Shown: in pieces, positions 8,272 to 17,286 of the stretch
Numbering within the stretch: position 1 is the first letter of the stretch
Layout of the letters: each line of letters begins with the position of its first letter
Origin: Tabrizicola sp.
GTDB taxonomy: Bacteria > Pseudomonadota > Alphaproteobacteria > Rhodobacterales > Rhodobacteraceae
NCBI RefSeq assembly: GCF_030373185.1
Contig: NZ_JAUCZH010000005.1
Coordinates: 1 to 64,000, forward strand
Reading direction: 5' to 3'
Length of the DNA stretch: 64,000 nt
Program-made: the position numbers and the translations under genes
The notes under the pieces: generated by a model
Seen by the model: only the letters and a program-made list of their open reading frames with translations
The model's database searches: none
What the model was told of the DNA's origin: nothing

Positions 8272-9174
8272 ATGCTGGGTCTGGGCGAAAAACCGCAAGT
8301 GCAGGGCGATCTGGTCAAGGACGCCACCGAAGCCACATTCATGGCCGACGTGATCGAGGCCAGTCAGGTGGTGCCGGTCATCGTGGATTTCTGGGCCACA
8401 TGGTGCGGTCCGTGCAAGACACTGGGGCCGATGCTGGAGGCGGCGGTGACTGCTGCCGGCGGCAAGGTGAAGATGGTCAAGGTCGATGTCGATCAGAACC
8501 AGCGTATCGCGGGGCAGTTGCGGATCCAGTCGATCCCGACTGTCTTTGCCTTCTGGCAGGGTCAGCCGGTTGACGGGTTTCAGGGCGCCGTGCCTGCTTC
8601 GGAACTCAAGGCCTTTATCGACCGGGTGTCGGCTCTTGCCGGGGATGGCGGTCTTGCCGATGCCATCGCGGCTGCTGAAGACATGCTGACCGAAGGTGCC
8701 GCTGTCGATGCCGCCGAGACCTTCGCCGCCATTCTTGAAGAAGACCCGGAAAATGCCGCCGCCTACGGTGGCCTTGTGCGCGCACAGATGGCGCTGGGCA
8801 ATCTGGATCAGGCCGAGGGCTTGCTGACCGCCGCCCCCGCTGCCATCGCCAAGGCCAAGGAACTGGACGCGGCCCGCGCACAGCTGGAACTGGCCCGTCA
8901 GGCCGCCAATGCCGGGCCCGAGGCCGAATTGCGTGCCGCCGTCGAGGCCGACCCGATGGATCATCAGGCCCGCTTTGATCTTGCCGCCGCCCTTCTGGCC
9001 GCTGACAACCCGGCCGAGGCCGTGGACCAGTTGCTTGAACTGTTCCGCCGTGATCGCGAATGGAATGATGGGGCCGCCCGCACCCAGCTGTTCACCATCT
9101 TCGAAGCGCTGAAGCCGCAAGACCCGATCGTCCTGTCTGGCCGCCGCCGCCTTTCGTCGATGATATTTGCCTGA
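8272..9174 (+). CDS. CnoX/YbbN-type thioredoxin with TPR-like C-terminus
   Basis: About 300 residues: an N-terminal thioredoxin domain with the redox motif WCGPC near residue 46-50, followed by a helical C-terminal half (DAAETFAAILEEDPENAAAY and similar repeats) of the type found in CnoX/YbbN co-chaperones. These hold unfolding, hypochlorite-stressed proteins for GroEL/DnaK; an intact CxxC suggests redox activity as well. An ATG at 8260 is also possible; 8272 has GAGGGG just upstream. It is followed after 21 bp by the Lon-N gene, probably one operon. Confidence 0.88.
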   Translation: MLGLGEKPQVQGDLVKDATEATFMADVIEASQVVPVIVDFWATWCGPCKTLGPMLEAAVTAAGGKVKMVKVDVDQNQRIAGQLRIQSIPTVFAFWQGQPVDGFQGAVPASELKAFIDRVSALAGDGGLADAIAAAEDMLTEGAAVDAAETFAAILEEDPENAAAYGGLVRAQMALGNLDQAEGLLTAAPAAIAKAKELDAARAQLELARQAANAGPEAELRAAVEADPMDHQARFDLAAALLAADNPAEAVDQLLELFRRDREWNDGAARTQLFTIFEALKPQDPIVLSGRRRLSSMIFA

Positions 9175-9195
9175 TGCTTCGGGCGGGCTAGGTCC

Positions 9196-9873
9196 ATGGC
9201 CATGATAAACCAAGCCGACCTGCCGGATATCATTCCGGTCTTCCCGCTGCCCGGCGCGCTCATGCTGCCCCGGGCGCGGTTGCCACTGCACATTTTCGAG
9301 CCGCGCTACCTTGCGATGATCGAGGATTGTCTCAAGACCAGGCATCGCCTCATCGGGATGATCCAGCCGCGCGAGACACCGCAGTCCGAAAGGCGGGGCT
9401 CGGGAAGTGGGGCCACCGAAAAGCGGCTTCAGGCCATCGGCTGCGCCGGGCGAATCACCGGGTTTTCAGAAACCGAAGACGGGCGCTACATGATCACGCT
9501 GTCGGGTGCCTCGCGGTTTCGCGTCAAGGAAGAGGTTCAGGGCTTTACGCCCTACCGGCGCTGTCTTGTCGACTGGGGGCCTTTCGCGCGCGACCTTGGC
9601 CCGACAGAAGACGACCCCGGCTTCCGACGGCAGGAGTTCATGACGCTGCTTGGCCGCTATTTTTCACATATGAACCTGTCAACCGATTGGGAAAGCCTGA
9701 AGGAAGCCGAGGCGGAACTGCTGATCAATTCGCTTTCCATGCTTTGCCCGTTTTCTCCCGAAGACAAGCAGGCTCTGCTGGAGGCGCCCACCCTGGATAC
9801 CCGGCGCGAAACGCTGGTCACCCTGATCGAGTTTGCCCTGCGCGGCGGCGCGGATGAGGAGATCATGCAATGA
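9196..9873 (+). CDS. LON peptidase substrate-binding (N) domain protein
   Basis: A 225-residue protein consisting of a Lon N-terminal domain only: [30 protein letters not shown] at the start is characteristic, and no ATPase or peptidase part follows. Stand-alone Lon-N proteins are widespread in alphaproteobacteria; function unknown, possibly a substrate adaptor. The stop overlaps the Trm112 start (ATGCAATGA), and the thioredoxin gene lies 21 bp upstream. Confidence 0.88.
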   Translation: MAMINQADLPDIIPVFPLPGALMLPRARLPLHIFEPRYLAMIEDCLKTRHRLIGMIQPRETPQSERRGSGSGATEKRLQAIGCAGRITGFSETEDGRYMITLSGASRFRVKEEVQGFTPYRRCLVDWGPFARDLGPTEDDPGFRRQEFMTLLGRYFSHMNLSTDWESLKEAEAELLINSLSMLCPFSPEDKQALLEAPTLDTRRETLVTLIEFALRGGADEEIMQ

Positions 9874-10046
9874 GCGAACCGGCAGATCGCCGGATGCTGG
9901 AGGCGCTGGTCTGTCCGGTGACCCATGCCGTCCTGACCTATGATGCCGACCGGCAGGAACTGGTGTCCAAGGCCGCGCATCTGGCCTTTCCGATCCGCGA
10001 TGGCATTCCGGTGATGCTGGTCAGCGAGGCGCGGGAACTGGAATGA
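9870..10046 (+). CDS. Trm112/YcaR-like small protein
   Basis: A 58-residue protein [20 protein letters not shown] with the family ending [19 protein letters not shown]. Bacterial Trm112-like proteins resemble the eukaryotic methyltransferase activator; here only one Cys remains, so zinc binding is unlikely. It overlaps the Lon-N stop by 4 bp, which sets the start and implies translational coupling. Confidence 0.88.
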   Translation: MSEPADRRMLEALVCPVTHAVLTYDADRQELVSKAAHLAFPIRDGIPVMLVSEARELE

Positions 10047-10159
10047 CCTTGGGTATCGGCCGAACCTCGTGACGCGCGCGTGCTGACGGGTGCGATCAGA
10101 ATCGGGTTTCGCGGGGCGGAGGCATCGCTTATGCCACTGCAATCGGCAGGAGGACGGGC

Positions 10160-11260
10160 ATGAGCCTGAACAGTTTCGGACATCTTTTCCGCGTCACCAC
10201 CTGGGGCGAAAGCCACGGGCCAGCCATTGGTTGCACTGTAGACGGCTGCCCGCCCGGCGTGGCGCTGTCCGAGGCGGATCTTCAGCCGTGGCTTGACCGC
10301 AGGAAGCCCGGCCAGAACAAGTTCACCACCCAGCGCAAGGAACCGGACGAGGTGCGCATCCTGTCCGGCGTTTATGAGGGGCGCACGACCGGCACGCCGA
10401 TCCAGCTGATGATCGAAAACACCGACCAGCGGTCAAAGGACTATGGCGATATCGCGCAAAGCTTCCGGCCCGGTCATGCCGACATCACCTATCACCAGAA
10501 ATACGGGCTGCGCGATCCGCGTGGCGGCGGGCGATCCTCGGCCCGGGAAACCGCGTCGCGGGTGGCGGCGGGTGGCGTGGCGCGTAAGGTTCTGGCGGCT
10601 TTGGTGCCGGGGCTGAAGATCACCGGCTACATGGTGCAGATGGGCGTCAAGGGCATCGACCGCAGCCGCTTTGACACGGCTGAGATCGAACGCAACCCCT
10701 TCTGGGTGCCGGACGCAGCGGCGGCGGTCGAATGGGCAGCCTATCTCGATGACCTGCGGCTGTCGCACAACTCGGTCGGCGCGGTGATCGAGGTTGTGGC
10801 CGAGGGTGTCCCCCCCGGCCTTGGTGCGCCGCTTTATGCCAAACTGGACAGCGACCTTGCGGCGGCGATGATGTCGATCAACGCGGTCAAGGGGGTCGAA
10901 ATTGGCGAGGGCATGGCGTCCGCCGCGCTGACCGGGGTGGAAAACGCCGACGAGATTCGCATGGGGCCGGATGGGCCAGAGTATCTGTCGAACCACGCAG
11001 GAGGTATTCTGGGCGGGATTTCCACCGGTCAGCCAGTGGTGTGCCGGTTTGCGGTCAAGCCCACATCCTCGATCCTGACGCCGCGCCAGACCGTCACGCA
11101 GGATGGCCGCGAGGTGGATCTGGTCACCAAGGGCCGCCACGACCCCTGCGTCGGCATCCGCGCCGTGCCGGTGGGCGAGGCGATGATGGCCTGCGTGATT
11201 CTTGATCAGTTGCTCTTGGACCGGGGCCAGACCGGCTGCGTGCGCGGCCAGATCGGCTGA
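10160..11260 (+). CDS. aroC: Chorismate synthase
   Basis: Catalyses the last step of the shikimate pathway, EPSP to chorismate, using reduced FMN. The N-terminal signature [19 protein letters not shown] near residues 6-24 and the C-terminal [17 protein letters not shown] near 328-344 are diagnostic; basic-loop motif [18 protein letters not shown] is present. The 366-aa length is normal. AGGAGGAC upstream of the ATG fixes the start. Confidence 0.96.
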   Translation: MSLNSFGHLFRVTTWGESHGPAIGCTVDGCPPGVALSEADLQPWLDRRKPGQNKFTTQRKEPDEVRILSGVYEGRTTGTPIQLMIENTDQRSKDYGDIAQSFRPGHADITYHQKYGLRDPRGGGRSSARETASRVAAGGVARKVLAALVPGLKITGYMVQMGVKGIDRSRFDTAEIERNPFWVPDAAAAVEWAAYLDDLRLSHNSVGAVIEVVAEGVPPGLGAPLYAKLDSDLAAAMMSINAVKGVEIGEGMASAALTGVENADEIRMGPDGPEYLSNHAGGILGGISTGQPVVCRFAVKPTSSILTPRQTVTQDGREVDLVTKGRHDPCVGIRAVPVGEAMMACVILDQLLLDRGQTGCVRGQIG

Positions 11261-12064
11261 TCAATAGCCGCCCGGCCCTTTCGTCGGGGCGGCGCCCAAG
11301 GTCAACTTGCGAAACCCCGCGACGGCATCGGCCGCCCCCGCCGACAGAAAGCGCGTGTCGCCCCCTACGGTAGTCATGCGGAACCCCCAGCCGATTGCGC
11401 GGTGGGCATAGTCCGGCGTTCCGCAATGCAGTGCGGCGATGATCCCGCGCGCCTGGCAGGCGGCGGCAATCTTTTGGAGGGCGGCCAAGATCTCGAGTTC
11501 TTCGCGGTCCACCCCGGCGGCGAGCCTGCCGTTGCTCAGCGACAGCGACAGGTCAGCCGGGCCGACATAGATGCCGTCAAGGCCCGGGGTCGCCGCGATC
11601 TCATCCAGATTGGTGAAACCCTCGGCGGTTTCGATCATCGCGAAGGCCAGCACGGTTTCATTGGCCGTCGCGGCGTAACCGGCACCATGGGCAAAGGCCG
11701 CGCGGGTCGGGCCGAAGCTGCGGGTGCCAAGCGGCGGATAGCGCATGTAGCTGACCAGCCGTGCCGCTTCCTCTGCCGTGTTGACCATCGGGCAGATGAT
11801 CCCTTCTGCCCCGGCGTCCAGCGCCTTCATGACGGCCGCCGGGTCAAGCCACGGCACCCGGGTCAGAAGCGTGGCCCCGCTGGCGCGCATGGCCTGAAGC
11901 ATCGGCAGAAGGTCGGAATAATCCAGCGCGCCGTGCTGCATGTCGACGGTGACAGAGTCAAACCCCTGCGCTGCCATGATCTCGGCCACGAAGGGATTGC
12001 CGATGGAACACCAGGCGTTGATCGTCGGCTGGCCCGAGGCCCAGATTGAACGCAGCTTGGTCAT
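11261..12064 (-). CDS. HpcH/HpaI-family class II aldolase
   Basis: A 267-residue TIM-barrel aldolase of the 4-hydroxy-2-oxoheptanedioate / 2-dehydro-3-deoxyglucarate aldolase family. Motifs include DSVTVDMQHGALDY near 36-49, RVPWLDP, the Glu/metal segment MIETAEGF and YVGPADLSLSL. It cleaves 2-oxo-4-hydroxy acids to pyruvate (or oxaloacetate) and an aldehyde. The frame is open far upstream; the ATG at 12064 is chosen from GAGGATGAA and family length. It is divergent from an SDR gene; a palindrome lies between them. Connection to the hydroxyquinol genes is by location only. Confidence 0.85.
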   Translation of the reverse strand: MTKLRSIWASGQPTINAWCSIGNPFVAEIMAAQGFDSVTVDMQHGALDYSDLLPMLQAMRASGATLLTRVPWLDPAAVMKALDAGAEGIICPMVNTAEEAARLVSYMRYPPLGTRSFGPTRAAFAHGAGYAATANETVLAFAMIETAEGFTNLDEIAATPGLDGIYVGPADLSLSLSNGRLAAGVDREELEILAALQKIAAACQARGIIAALHCGTPDYAHRAIGWGFRMTTVGGDTRFLSAGAADAVAGFRKLTLGAAPTKGPGGY

Positions 12065-12089
12065 TTCATCCTCCTGCCAACCCCGTGCA

Positions 12090-12102
12090 TTGCGTGACGC
12101 AA
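12090..12102. promoter_or_regulatory. Palindrome TTGCGT-G-ACGCAA in the aldolase/SDR divergent region
   Basis: Perfect 6-bp arms around one central base in an 81-bp divergent intergenic region, 26 bp upstream of the aldolase start and 44 bp upstream of the SDR start. It is placed where one repressor dimer could control both genes. No regulator gene is adjacent apart from the LysR gene 3.9 kb away, whose candidate element looks different. Confidence 0.4.
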
Positions 12103-12145
12103 AGCCCGCCGATATGCAAGGCAGCGGGTAAGGCAGGGGGACAGG

Positions 12146-12949
12146 ATGAACCGGATGGATGGCAAGGTCTGCGTGGTGACCGGGGCGACGCAAGGCCTTG
12201 GGGCGGCTATTGCCCGCAGGCTGGCAGCGGCGGGCGCGGCGGGGGTCGTGGTCACGGGCCGCAATGCCGAGCGCGGACGGGCGGTGGCCGAAAGCCTGCC
12301 GTGTCCGGCTCATTTCGTTGCCGCCGATCTGGCCGAGGTTGAGGACTGCCGCCGCGTGATCGTCGAGACTGACCGGCGCTTTCACCGCATCGACGTTCTG
12401 GTCAATGCCGCCGCGCTGACCGACCGGGGGACGATCCTCGATACCTCGCCCGACCTCTTTGACCGGATGTTCGCCACCAATGTCCGTGCGCCGTTCTTCC
12501 TGATGCAAGAGGCGATCCGGCTGATGATCCGGGACGGCATCGCCGGGGCGATCCTGAACATCGGCTCGACGGCGGCCATGGCTGGCCAGCCCTTCATCAG
12601 CGCCTATTGTTCGTCCAAGGGCGCCCTCGCCACCCTGACCGCCAACACGGCCTTTGCCGTGATGGGCAATCGGATCCGGGTGAACCAGCTTAACCCCGGC
12701 TGGATGGCCACCGACCATGAACGCGCGCTGCAACTGGTGGAAAGCGGTGATCCCGACTGGGAAACGAAGGCGCGCGCCAGACTGCCCTTCGGGCGGCTGA
12801 TCGACCCGGATGAGGTGGCGCGGGCGGTCAATTTCATCGTCTCCGACGATGCGGGCCTGATGACCGGGTCCATCGTGAACTTTGATCAATCGGTCTGGGG
12901 CGCCTTCCCGGCCGGGCCGCCGGTGCCGAAAGGGCCAATGACGCTTTAG
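12146..12949 (+). CDS. SDR-family NAD(P)-dependent oxidoreductase
   Basis: Classical short-chain dehydrogenase of 267 aa: cofactor motif TGATQGLG near residues 12-19, NAAA near 91, catalytic Ser in NIGSTAA near 144 and the YxxxK motif YCSSKGAL near 157-164. Substrate unknown. Start supported by a GGGGGACAGG ribosome site. It is transcribed away from the aldolase and toward the convergent monooxygenase gene. By position it may process a sugar-acid or aromatic intermediate. Confidence 0.85.
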   Translation: MNRMDGKVCVVTGATQGLGAAIARRLAAAGAAGVVVTGRNAERGRAVAESLPCPAHFVAADLAEVEDCRRVIVETDRRFHRIDVLVNAAALTDRGTILDTSPDLFDRMFATNVRAPFFLMQEAIRLMIRDGIAGAILNIGSTAAMAGQPFISAYCSSKGALATLTANTAFAVMGNRIRVNQLNPGWMATDHERALQLVESGDPDWETKARARLPFGRLIDPDEVARAVNFIVSDDAGLMTGSIVNFDQSVWGAFPAGPPVPKGPMTL

Positions 12950-12994
12950 GGCCACCCGCAAAGGACGGATGGCCCCTTGACCGATGGTCCGTGC

Positions 12995-14752
12995 CTAGCG
13001 CGCCAGAACCTGCCGCAGCACCCGGGCAAGCTCTGCCTTCGGTTCGACGGCAATCGCTTCGGACCGCCAGCAGACGTGATGGTCGGGCCGGACCAGAAGG
13101 CAGCCACCATCGCCGATTTCACTGGCGCGCGCCCAATCGCCGCTGTGATCGACAAAGGCCTGACGCGGGCCGATGACATGGGTGACGATCTCGATCCCCA
13201 ACTCCTGCGCCACATCTGCCGCCGCCTTGGCCCAGGCCTCGCCGCCCAGACCGGTCAGCAGGGTGAAGCGCCCGTGGCCGCAAAGGTCAAGCGACGAGAT
13301 CTCGGCCCCACTGTCGTGGCGGTAAAGCCAGACATGCGGCAGGCGCGCGCCGGGCCAGGTTGTCGGCTGATAGTGGAGGTCGGCGTCAAGGGTGAAGGCG
13401 GGTTCGATCTGGCCATCGGTCACCACGGCACCAGACCGGTAGCGCTGGTTCATCTCGATCCCGTGGGCGTCGAATTCGTATTTCTTGAAGGCAATCGCCT
13501 TCCTGATCGCCTCGCGCTGGCGTTCGGCGGCATCGGTGCCTTCGGTGCGCGCGGCAAGGTTCTTCTGCATCTCCTCGGGGTCCACGCCTTCGGACATGCC
13601 CAGCGCCTCGAAGATCGGACCGAATTCGCCGATCGACTGGTTGGCGCGGGTCACGATCTGCTTGGCAATCGGCGCGCGTTCGGTGTCGTAGCTGTCCAGA
13701 AGCCGTTCACCCGCCTGACCTTTCAGGACCATGGCCAGCTTCCACGCCAGATTGAACGCATCCTGAATCGAGGTGTTGGACCCCAGCCCGTTTGACGGCG
13801 GGTGCCGGTGGATCGCATCGCCCATGCAGAACACCCGGCCATGCGCGGTGCGGGTGGCGTAGCGGTTGTTCACCGTCCAGGTGTTGGCCGACAGAAGCTC
13901 GATCTCAAGGTTCGGATCGCCCACCAATTGCCGTGCGACGCCGGTCGCGAATTCAGGGGTCACCTGCGGTTCGGGGCCGTTGATGTCGTAGCCCCAGACG
14001 ATCAGCCATTCGTTCCATGGCCGGACCATCCGCACCAGACCCATGCCGATGCCGCCAACGTCCGCGCCGGGCTGCATGACCCAGTACAGGACGGAAGGCC
14101 GGTGGGCGACATACTTGGACAGGTCGGCCCGAAACAGGATGTTCATCGACCCGCCGACCCCCATCTTGCCTTCAAACGGCAATCCGGCATGTTCGGCGAC
14201 CAGGGATTTCCCGCCATCCGCGCCGATCAGGTATTTCGACCGGATCGTCACCGTCTTGCCCGTCAGCCGGTCGCGGCAGGTGGTGGTCACGCCTTCAGCG
14301 TCCTGTTCGTGGCTGAGGTATTCGGTGGACATCCGCGCCTGCGTGCCGCGCGAACAGGCGGTCTTGAAGAGCAAAGGCTCCATCATCGTCTGCGGCAGGT
14401 CGTTCATCAGTGTCGGCGAGGACATCAGGTGCTCGGCCTTGGACAGGGGATGGTTGCCCCAGGACTTGATCCGGCCGATTTCTTCACCGGCAAGGCTTTC
14501 GCAGAAGATGTTCTCGCCCATCAGATCCTGATGGGTGGCGAACATGTAGGCCTCGTCCTCGACCTCGCGGCCAAGGTCGCGCAGCACCTCCATCGTGCGC
14601 TGGTTGGTGATATGGGCGCGCGGGGTGTTGGCCAGCCAGCGATAGCGGTTCACCGCCATGTTCTGGATGCCATAGGTTGAAAGCAGCGCGGCGGTGGTCG
14701 AGCCGGACGGACCGGTGCCGATAATCAGCACCTCGGTCGTGATGTCTGTCAT
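12995..14752 (-). CDS. TfdB-like FAD-dependent phenol monooxygenase
   Basis: A 585-residue single-component flavoprotein hydroxylase. The FAD motif IIGTGPSGSTTAALL lies at residues 10-24, PRAHITNQRTMEVLRDLG near 44-61 and the GD motif GDAIHRHPPSNGLGSNTS near 308-325. A thioredoxin-like C-terminal domain follows. It resembles 2,4-dichlorophenol 6-monooxygenase closely; related enzymes hydroxylate phenols and resorcinol. With hydroxyquinol dioxygenase and maleylacetate reductase nearby, its likely product is hydroxyquinol (or a substituted catechol). It is 27 bp downstream of the maleylacetate reductase gene, in one operon. Confidence 0.85.
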   Translation of the reverse strand: MTDITTEVLIIGTGPSGSTTAALLSTYGIQNMAVNRYRWLANTPRAHITNQRTMEVLRDLGREVEDEAYMFATHQDLMGENIFCESLAGEEIGRIKSWGNHPLSKAEHLMSSPTLMNDLPQTMMEPLLFKTACSRGTQARMSTEYLSHEQDAEGVTTTCRDRLTGKTVTIRSKYLIGADGGKSLVAEHAGLPFEGKMGVGGSMNILFRADLSKYVAHRPSVLYWVMQPGADVGGIGMGLVRMVRPWNEWLIVWGYDINGPEPQVTPEFATGVARQLVGDPNLEIELLSANTWTVNNRYATRTAHGRVFCMGDAIHRHPPSNGLGSNTSIQDAFNLAWKLAMVLKGQAGERLLDSYDTERAPIAKQIVTRANQSIGEFGPIFEALGMSEGVDPEEMQKNLAARTEGTDAAERQREAIRKAIAFKKYEFDAHGIEMNQRYRSGAVVTDGQIEPAFTLDADLHYQPTTWPGARLPHVWLYRHDSGAEISSLDLCGHGRFTLLTGLGGEAWAKAAADVAQELGIEIVTHVIGPRQAFVDHSGDWARASEIGDGGCLLVRPDHHVCWRSEAIAVEPKAELARVLRQVLAR

Positions 14753-14779
14753 GTGGTTTCCTCCCTTGAAGGTCTCTTG

Positions 14780-15868
14780 TCAGGTGGCCGGATCCCAGCT
14801 GGCTGGCGCATCGCCCGCCCATGCCGCCTGAAGCAGTCGGCGCAGACCCGCCCGGTTGACCGGGGCCGGGTTCCAGTAGGGGTTCTCGCTGGCGATATCC
14901 GCCGCGCGGTCCAGATCGGCCTCGCGCAGGCCCAGATCGCGCAGGGCCAGCGGGGCCTTCATCCGGGTGGCAAAGTCGTGCAACGCCTTTCCGGGGGCCG
15001 GGCCGCCGAAGATCGTGGCCACCGGCGCAAGCTCCCCGGCCGCCGCCTGCTGGTTATAGGCGATGGCATGGGGCAGGATCACGGCATGGGTTTCGGCGTG
15101 GGGCAGATCGAAGCTGCCACCAAGCGTGTGGCAAAGTTTGTGGTGCAGTGCCATGCCGACCTGCCCAAGAACCGTGCCGCAAAGCCACGCGCCGTAAAGC
15201 GTTTCTCCCCGCGCCTTCAGGTCATCGGGGTTGTCCAGCACCCGGGGCAGGGCAGCGTGGAACGCCCGCAAGCCTTCCAGCGCCATCAGGCTGGATATGG
15301 GCGAGCGGTTCTGCGCGTAAAGCCCTTCGGCGGCATGGGCCATGGCGTTCAGCGCCGAGGTTACCGTCATGCCCACAGGCAGACTGCGCACCAGTTCGGC
15401 ATCATAAAGGATCACCTCGGGCTGGACCTTGGGCGTGGTGATCGTGGTCTTGCGCCCGGCTTCGGTCTGGCCAAGGATTCCCGTTGCCTCGGACCCGGCA
15501 TAGGTGGTGGGGACGACGATTTGCGGCAGATCGGTGCGGAGCGCGATGGCCTTGCCAAGCCCGGTGGTTGACCCGCCACCCACGGCAACAACGCAATCGG
15601 CGCCAAGCCGGATGGCCATGGCCGTCGCGTCTTCGCTGACCGGAACCGGGGTATGCATTGCGGCGCCGGAAAAGACACCCACGGCCCTTGCCCCCAGCCG
15701 TTCGGCGAACTTGGCCCCGGTGTCGGCCTGCTGGGGCGTGGTCAGGATCAGCGCGCGCGACAGGCCAAGCCGGTCCATCTCCTCGTCCACCGCATGCCGG
15801 ACGCCGGCACCAAAGCGCACGCGGACGGCGGCACTGGTGGCCGTGAAGTCTTCCTGAAACAGCGACAT
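14780..15868 (-). CDS. Maleylacetate reductase
   Basis: Iron-containing-alcohol-dehydrogenase-fold enzyme (362 aa) that reduces maleylacetate to 3-oxoadipate with NAD(P)H. Motifs: GGGSTTGLGKA near residue 96-106, the family ALNAMAHAAEGLY near 165-177 and the maleylacetate-reductase segment HHKLCHTLGGSFDLPHAETH near 238-257. The ATG at 15868 gives family length; an upstream in-frame ATG at 15922 would run into the regulatory element. First gene of a two-gene operon with the TfdB-like hydroxylase. Confidence 0.92.
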   Translation of the reverse strand: MSLFQEDFTATSAAVRVRFGAGVRHAVDEEMDRLGLSRALILTTPQQADTGAKFAERLGARAVGVFSGAAMHTPVPVSEDATAMAIRLGADCVVAVGGGSTTGLGKAIALRTDLPQIVVPTTYAGSEATGILGQTEAGRKTTITTPKVQPEVILYDAELVRSLPVGMTVTSALNAMAHAAEGLYAQNRSPISSLMALEGLRAFHAALPRVLDNPDDLKARGETLYGAWLCGTVLGQVGMALHHKLCHTLGGSFDLPHAETHAVILPHAIAYNQQAAAGELAPVATIFGGPAPGKALHDFATRMKAPLALRDLGLREADLDRAADIASENPYWNPAPVNRAGLRRLLQAAWAGDAPASWDPAT

Positions 15869-15934
15869 GCCTGTTTCACCCCTTTTGCAGCATCCTTGGT
15901 CAGAAAACACCTTAGCCCGCATGGATCAGGATAT

Positions 15935-15975
15935 TGATCGTATCGCGCAGGTCTAATATTGCTTTACGTTATGAA
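15935..15975. promoter_or_regulatory. 41-bp conserved element, copy A (lysR/maleylacetate reductase)
   Basis: Sequence block TGATCGTAT-N9-CTAATAT-N2-CTTTA-N-G-N-TATGAA. The same block with the same spacing occurs at 22971-23011 (about 30 of 41 bases identical by my count). The first half contains a GATC-centred near-palindrome. Copy A lies 66 bp in front of the maleylacetate reductase start and its last bases include the lysR ATG. This is the expected position of a LysR-type recognition/activation site with autoregulation. Confidence 0.65.
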
Positions 15976-16921
15976 GCTGGACAGCGAACACCTCGAAATT
16001 CTGGCCATGATCGTCGAAAAGGGCGGTCTGACCGAAGGTGCCGAGGCGCTGGGCAAGTCGCAGCCATCCGTTTCGCGCACCATGGCCCTTCTGGAAGACC
16101 GGATCGGTGCCGCGCTGTTCGAGCCGGGAAAGCGGCCCCTGCGCCCGACGGAACTGGGCGAAAGCCTTGCCCGGATCGGCGCGCGCATCCATGCGCTGAA
16201 CCTTGAGGCCAGCCGCATGGTGCAAAGTTTCCGCAAGGGTCACACCGGGCGGCTGCGCATAGCCGGGACGCCGATCTTCATGGATGGGGTGGTGTCGAAC
16301 TTCATCGCGGATTTCCAGACCCGCCAACCGGATGTGCAGATCGAACAGTCCTACGGCTATCTCGACCAGCTTTCCGGACAACTGCGCAACGGGGCGCTGG
16401 ATATGGCGATCGTGCCGTTGCACCCAAGTTCGGCCCCCACAGACATGAGCTTTGTGCCGCTTCTGCCCGGGCGCAACGTGATTGCCTGCCGCGCCGGGCA
16501 TCCGCTGATGCGGAAAGCGACGATCACGCTTGCCGACATCGAGCCTTACCCATGGATCGCGCCGCCCCCTGACAGCCCGCTTTACCGGGACTTGCAGCGC
16601 GCGCTCAAATCCATCGGCAAAGAGGATTTCCGGGTCAGCTTTTCGGGTGGCACGCTGGCCTCGATCATCTCGGTGCTGGCGCGATCGGATTCGCTGACGG
16701 TGCTGCCCTATTCGGTGGTGTTCCTGTCGCGAAAGACGGCGGGCCTTGATGCCCTGCGGATCAGGATCGCGCATCCGGACCGGCATCTGGGGATGCTGAC
16801 CTTTGACGGAGGTACGCCGCCCCCGTCGTTGCGGCTGTTCGCGGGGTTCCTGAAGGACGAATTCCAACTGCTTGAGGCCCGCATCCAGCATGAAAGCCAG
16901 GTGACCAAGCGGCGGGGCTGA
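15971..16921 (+). CDS. LysR-type transcriptional regulator
   Basis: A 316-residue LTTR: N-terminal winged helix-turn-helix (GGLTEGAEALGKSQPSVSRTMALLE near residues 18-42) and a C-terminal periplasmic-binding-protein-like effector domain. It is divergent from the maleylacetate reductase operon, the classical arrangement for an LTTR activating an adjacent aromatic pathway. The ATG at 15971 has no good ribosome site; a TTG at 15959 is an alternative. The start codon is inside the conserved 41-bp element. The likely co-inducer is a pathway intermediate (inferred). Confidence 0.9.
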   Translation: MKLDSEHLEILAMIVEKGGLTEGAEALGKSQPSVSRTMALLEDRIGAALFEPGKRPLRPTELGESLARIGARIHALNLEASRMVQSFRKGHTGRLRIAGTPIFMDGVVSNFIADFQTRQPDVQIEQSYGYLDQLSGQLRNGALDMAIVPLHPSSAPTDMSFVPLLPGRNVIACRAGHPLMRKATITLADIEPYPWIAPPPDSPLYRDLQRALKSIGKEDFRVSFSGGTLASIISVLARSDSLTVLPYSVVFLSRKTAGLDALRIRIAHPDRHLGMLTFDGGTPPPSLRLFAGFLKDEFQLLEARIQHESQVTKRRG

Positions 16922-16939
16922 CCCTTTGGCGGCGCGCCC

Positions 16940-17272
16940 TTACTTCAGCGCAATATAGGTTTCCGGGTCCAGCGCCGTGACCCGCACCGCCACATGCGCG
17001 GCCGTTGCCGCCTCGACCATGCTGCGCAGCTTGCCGCAGACAGACAGCACCACGTCGCGGGTGCGTTCGGGGCGGGGCAGGATCTGCATCTCGACATTCA
17101 CGCGCGGCAGGTCAGGCATGGCACAGACCGGCATCACGGCAAACTGGCAGGCCGGCACATCGACCTTCAGATCATGGCACAGCATGTCGCGGATCGGCCC
17201 GAGCGACTCGGCCAGCCTGTCCCGGCAGCCGGGATAAAGGGTGTCATCCACGAAAATCTTCACATTGGGCAT
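16940..17272 (-). CDS. 110-aa Pro-1 protein, possibly tautomerase-like
   Basis: I do not recognise the family. The protein begins MPNVKIFVDD, so Met removal would expose an N-terminal Pro followed by a beta strand, as in 4-oxalocrotonate tautomerases. A helix GCRDRLAESLGPIRDMLCHD and a second beta-rich half (VNVEMQILPRPERTRDVVLS) follow, which would fit a beta-alpha-beta doublet. It is 14 bp downstream of the hydroxyquinol dioxygenase gene and is the last gene of the seven-gene transporter operon. A role in isomerising maleylacetate or a cleavage product is possible but is inference. Confidence 0.6.
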   Translation of the reverse strand: MPNVKIFVDDTLYPGCRDRLAESLGPIRDMLCHDLKVDVPACQFAVMPVCAMPDLPRVNVEMQILPRPERTRDVVLSVCGKLRSMVEAATAAHVAVRVTALDPETYIALK

Positions 17273-17286
17273 GATCTTCGCCTCGC

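Noticed and set aside
7570-9345. Long minus-strand open frame across tag and the thioredoxin gene
   Set aside because: Both plus-strand genes have clear catalytic motifs; the antisense product shows no recognisable domain.
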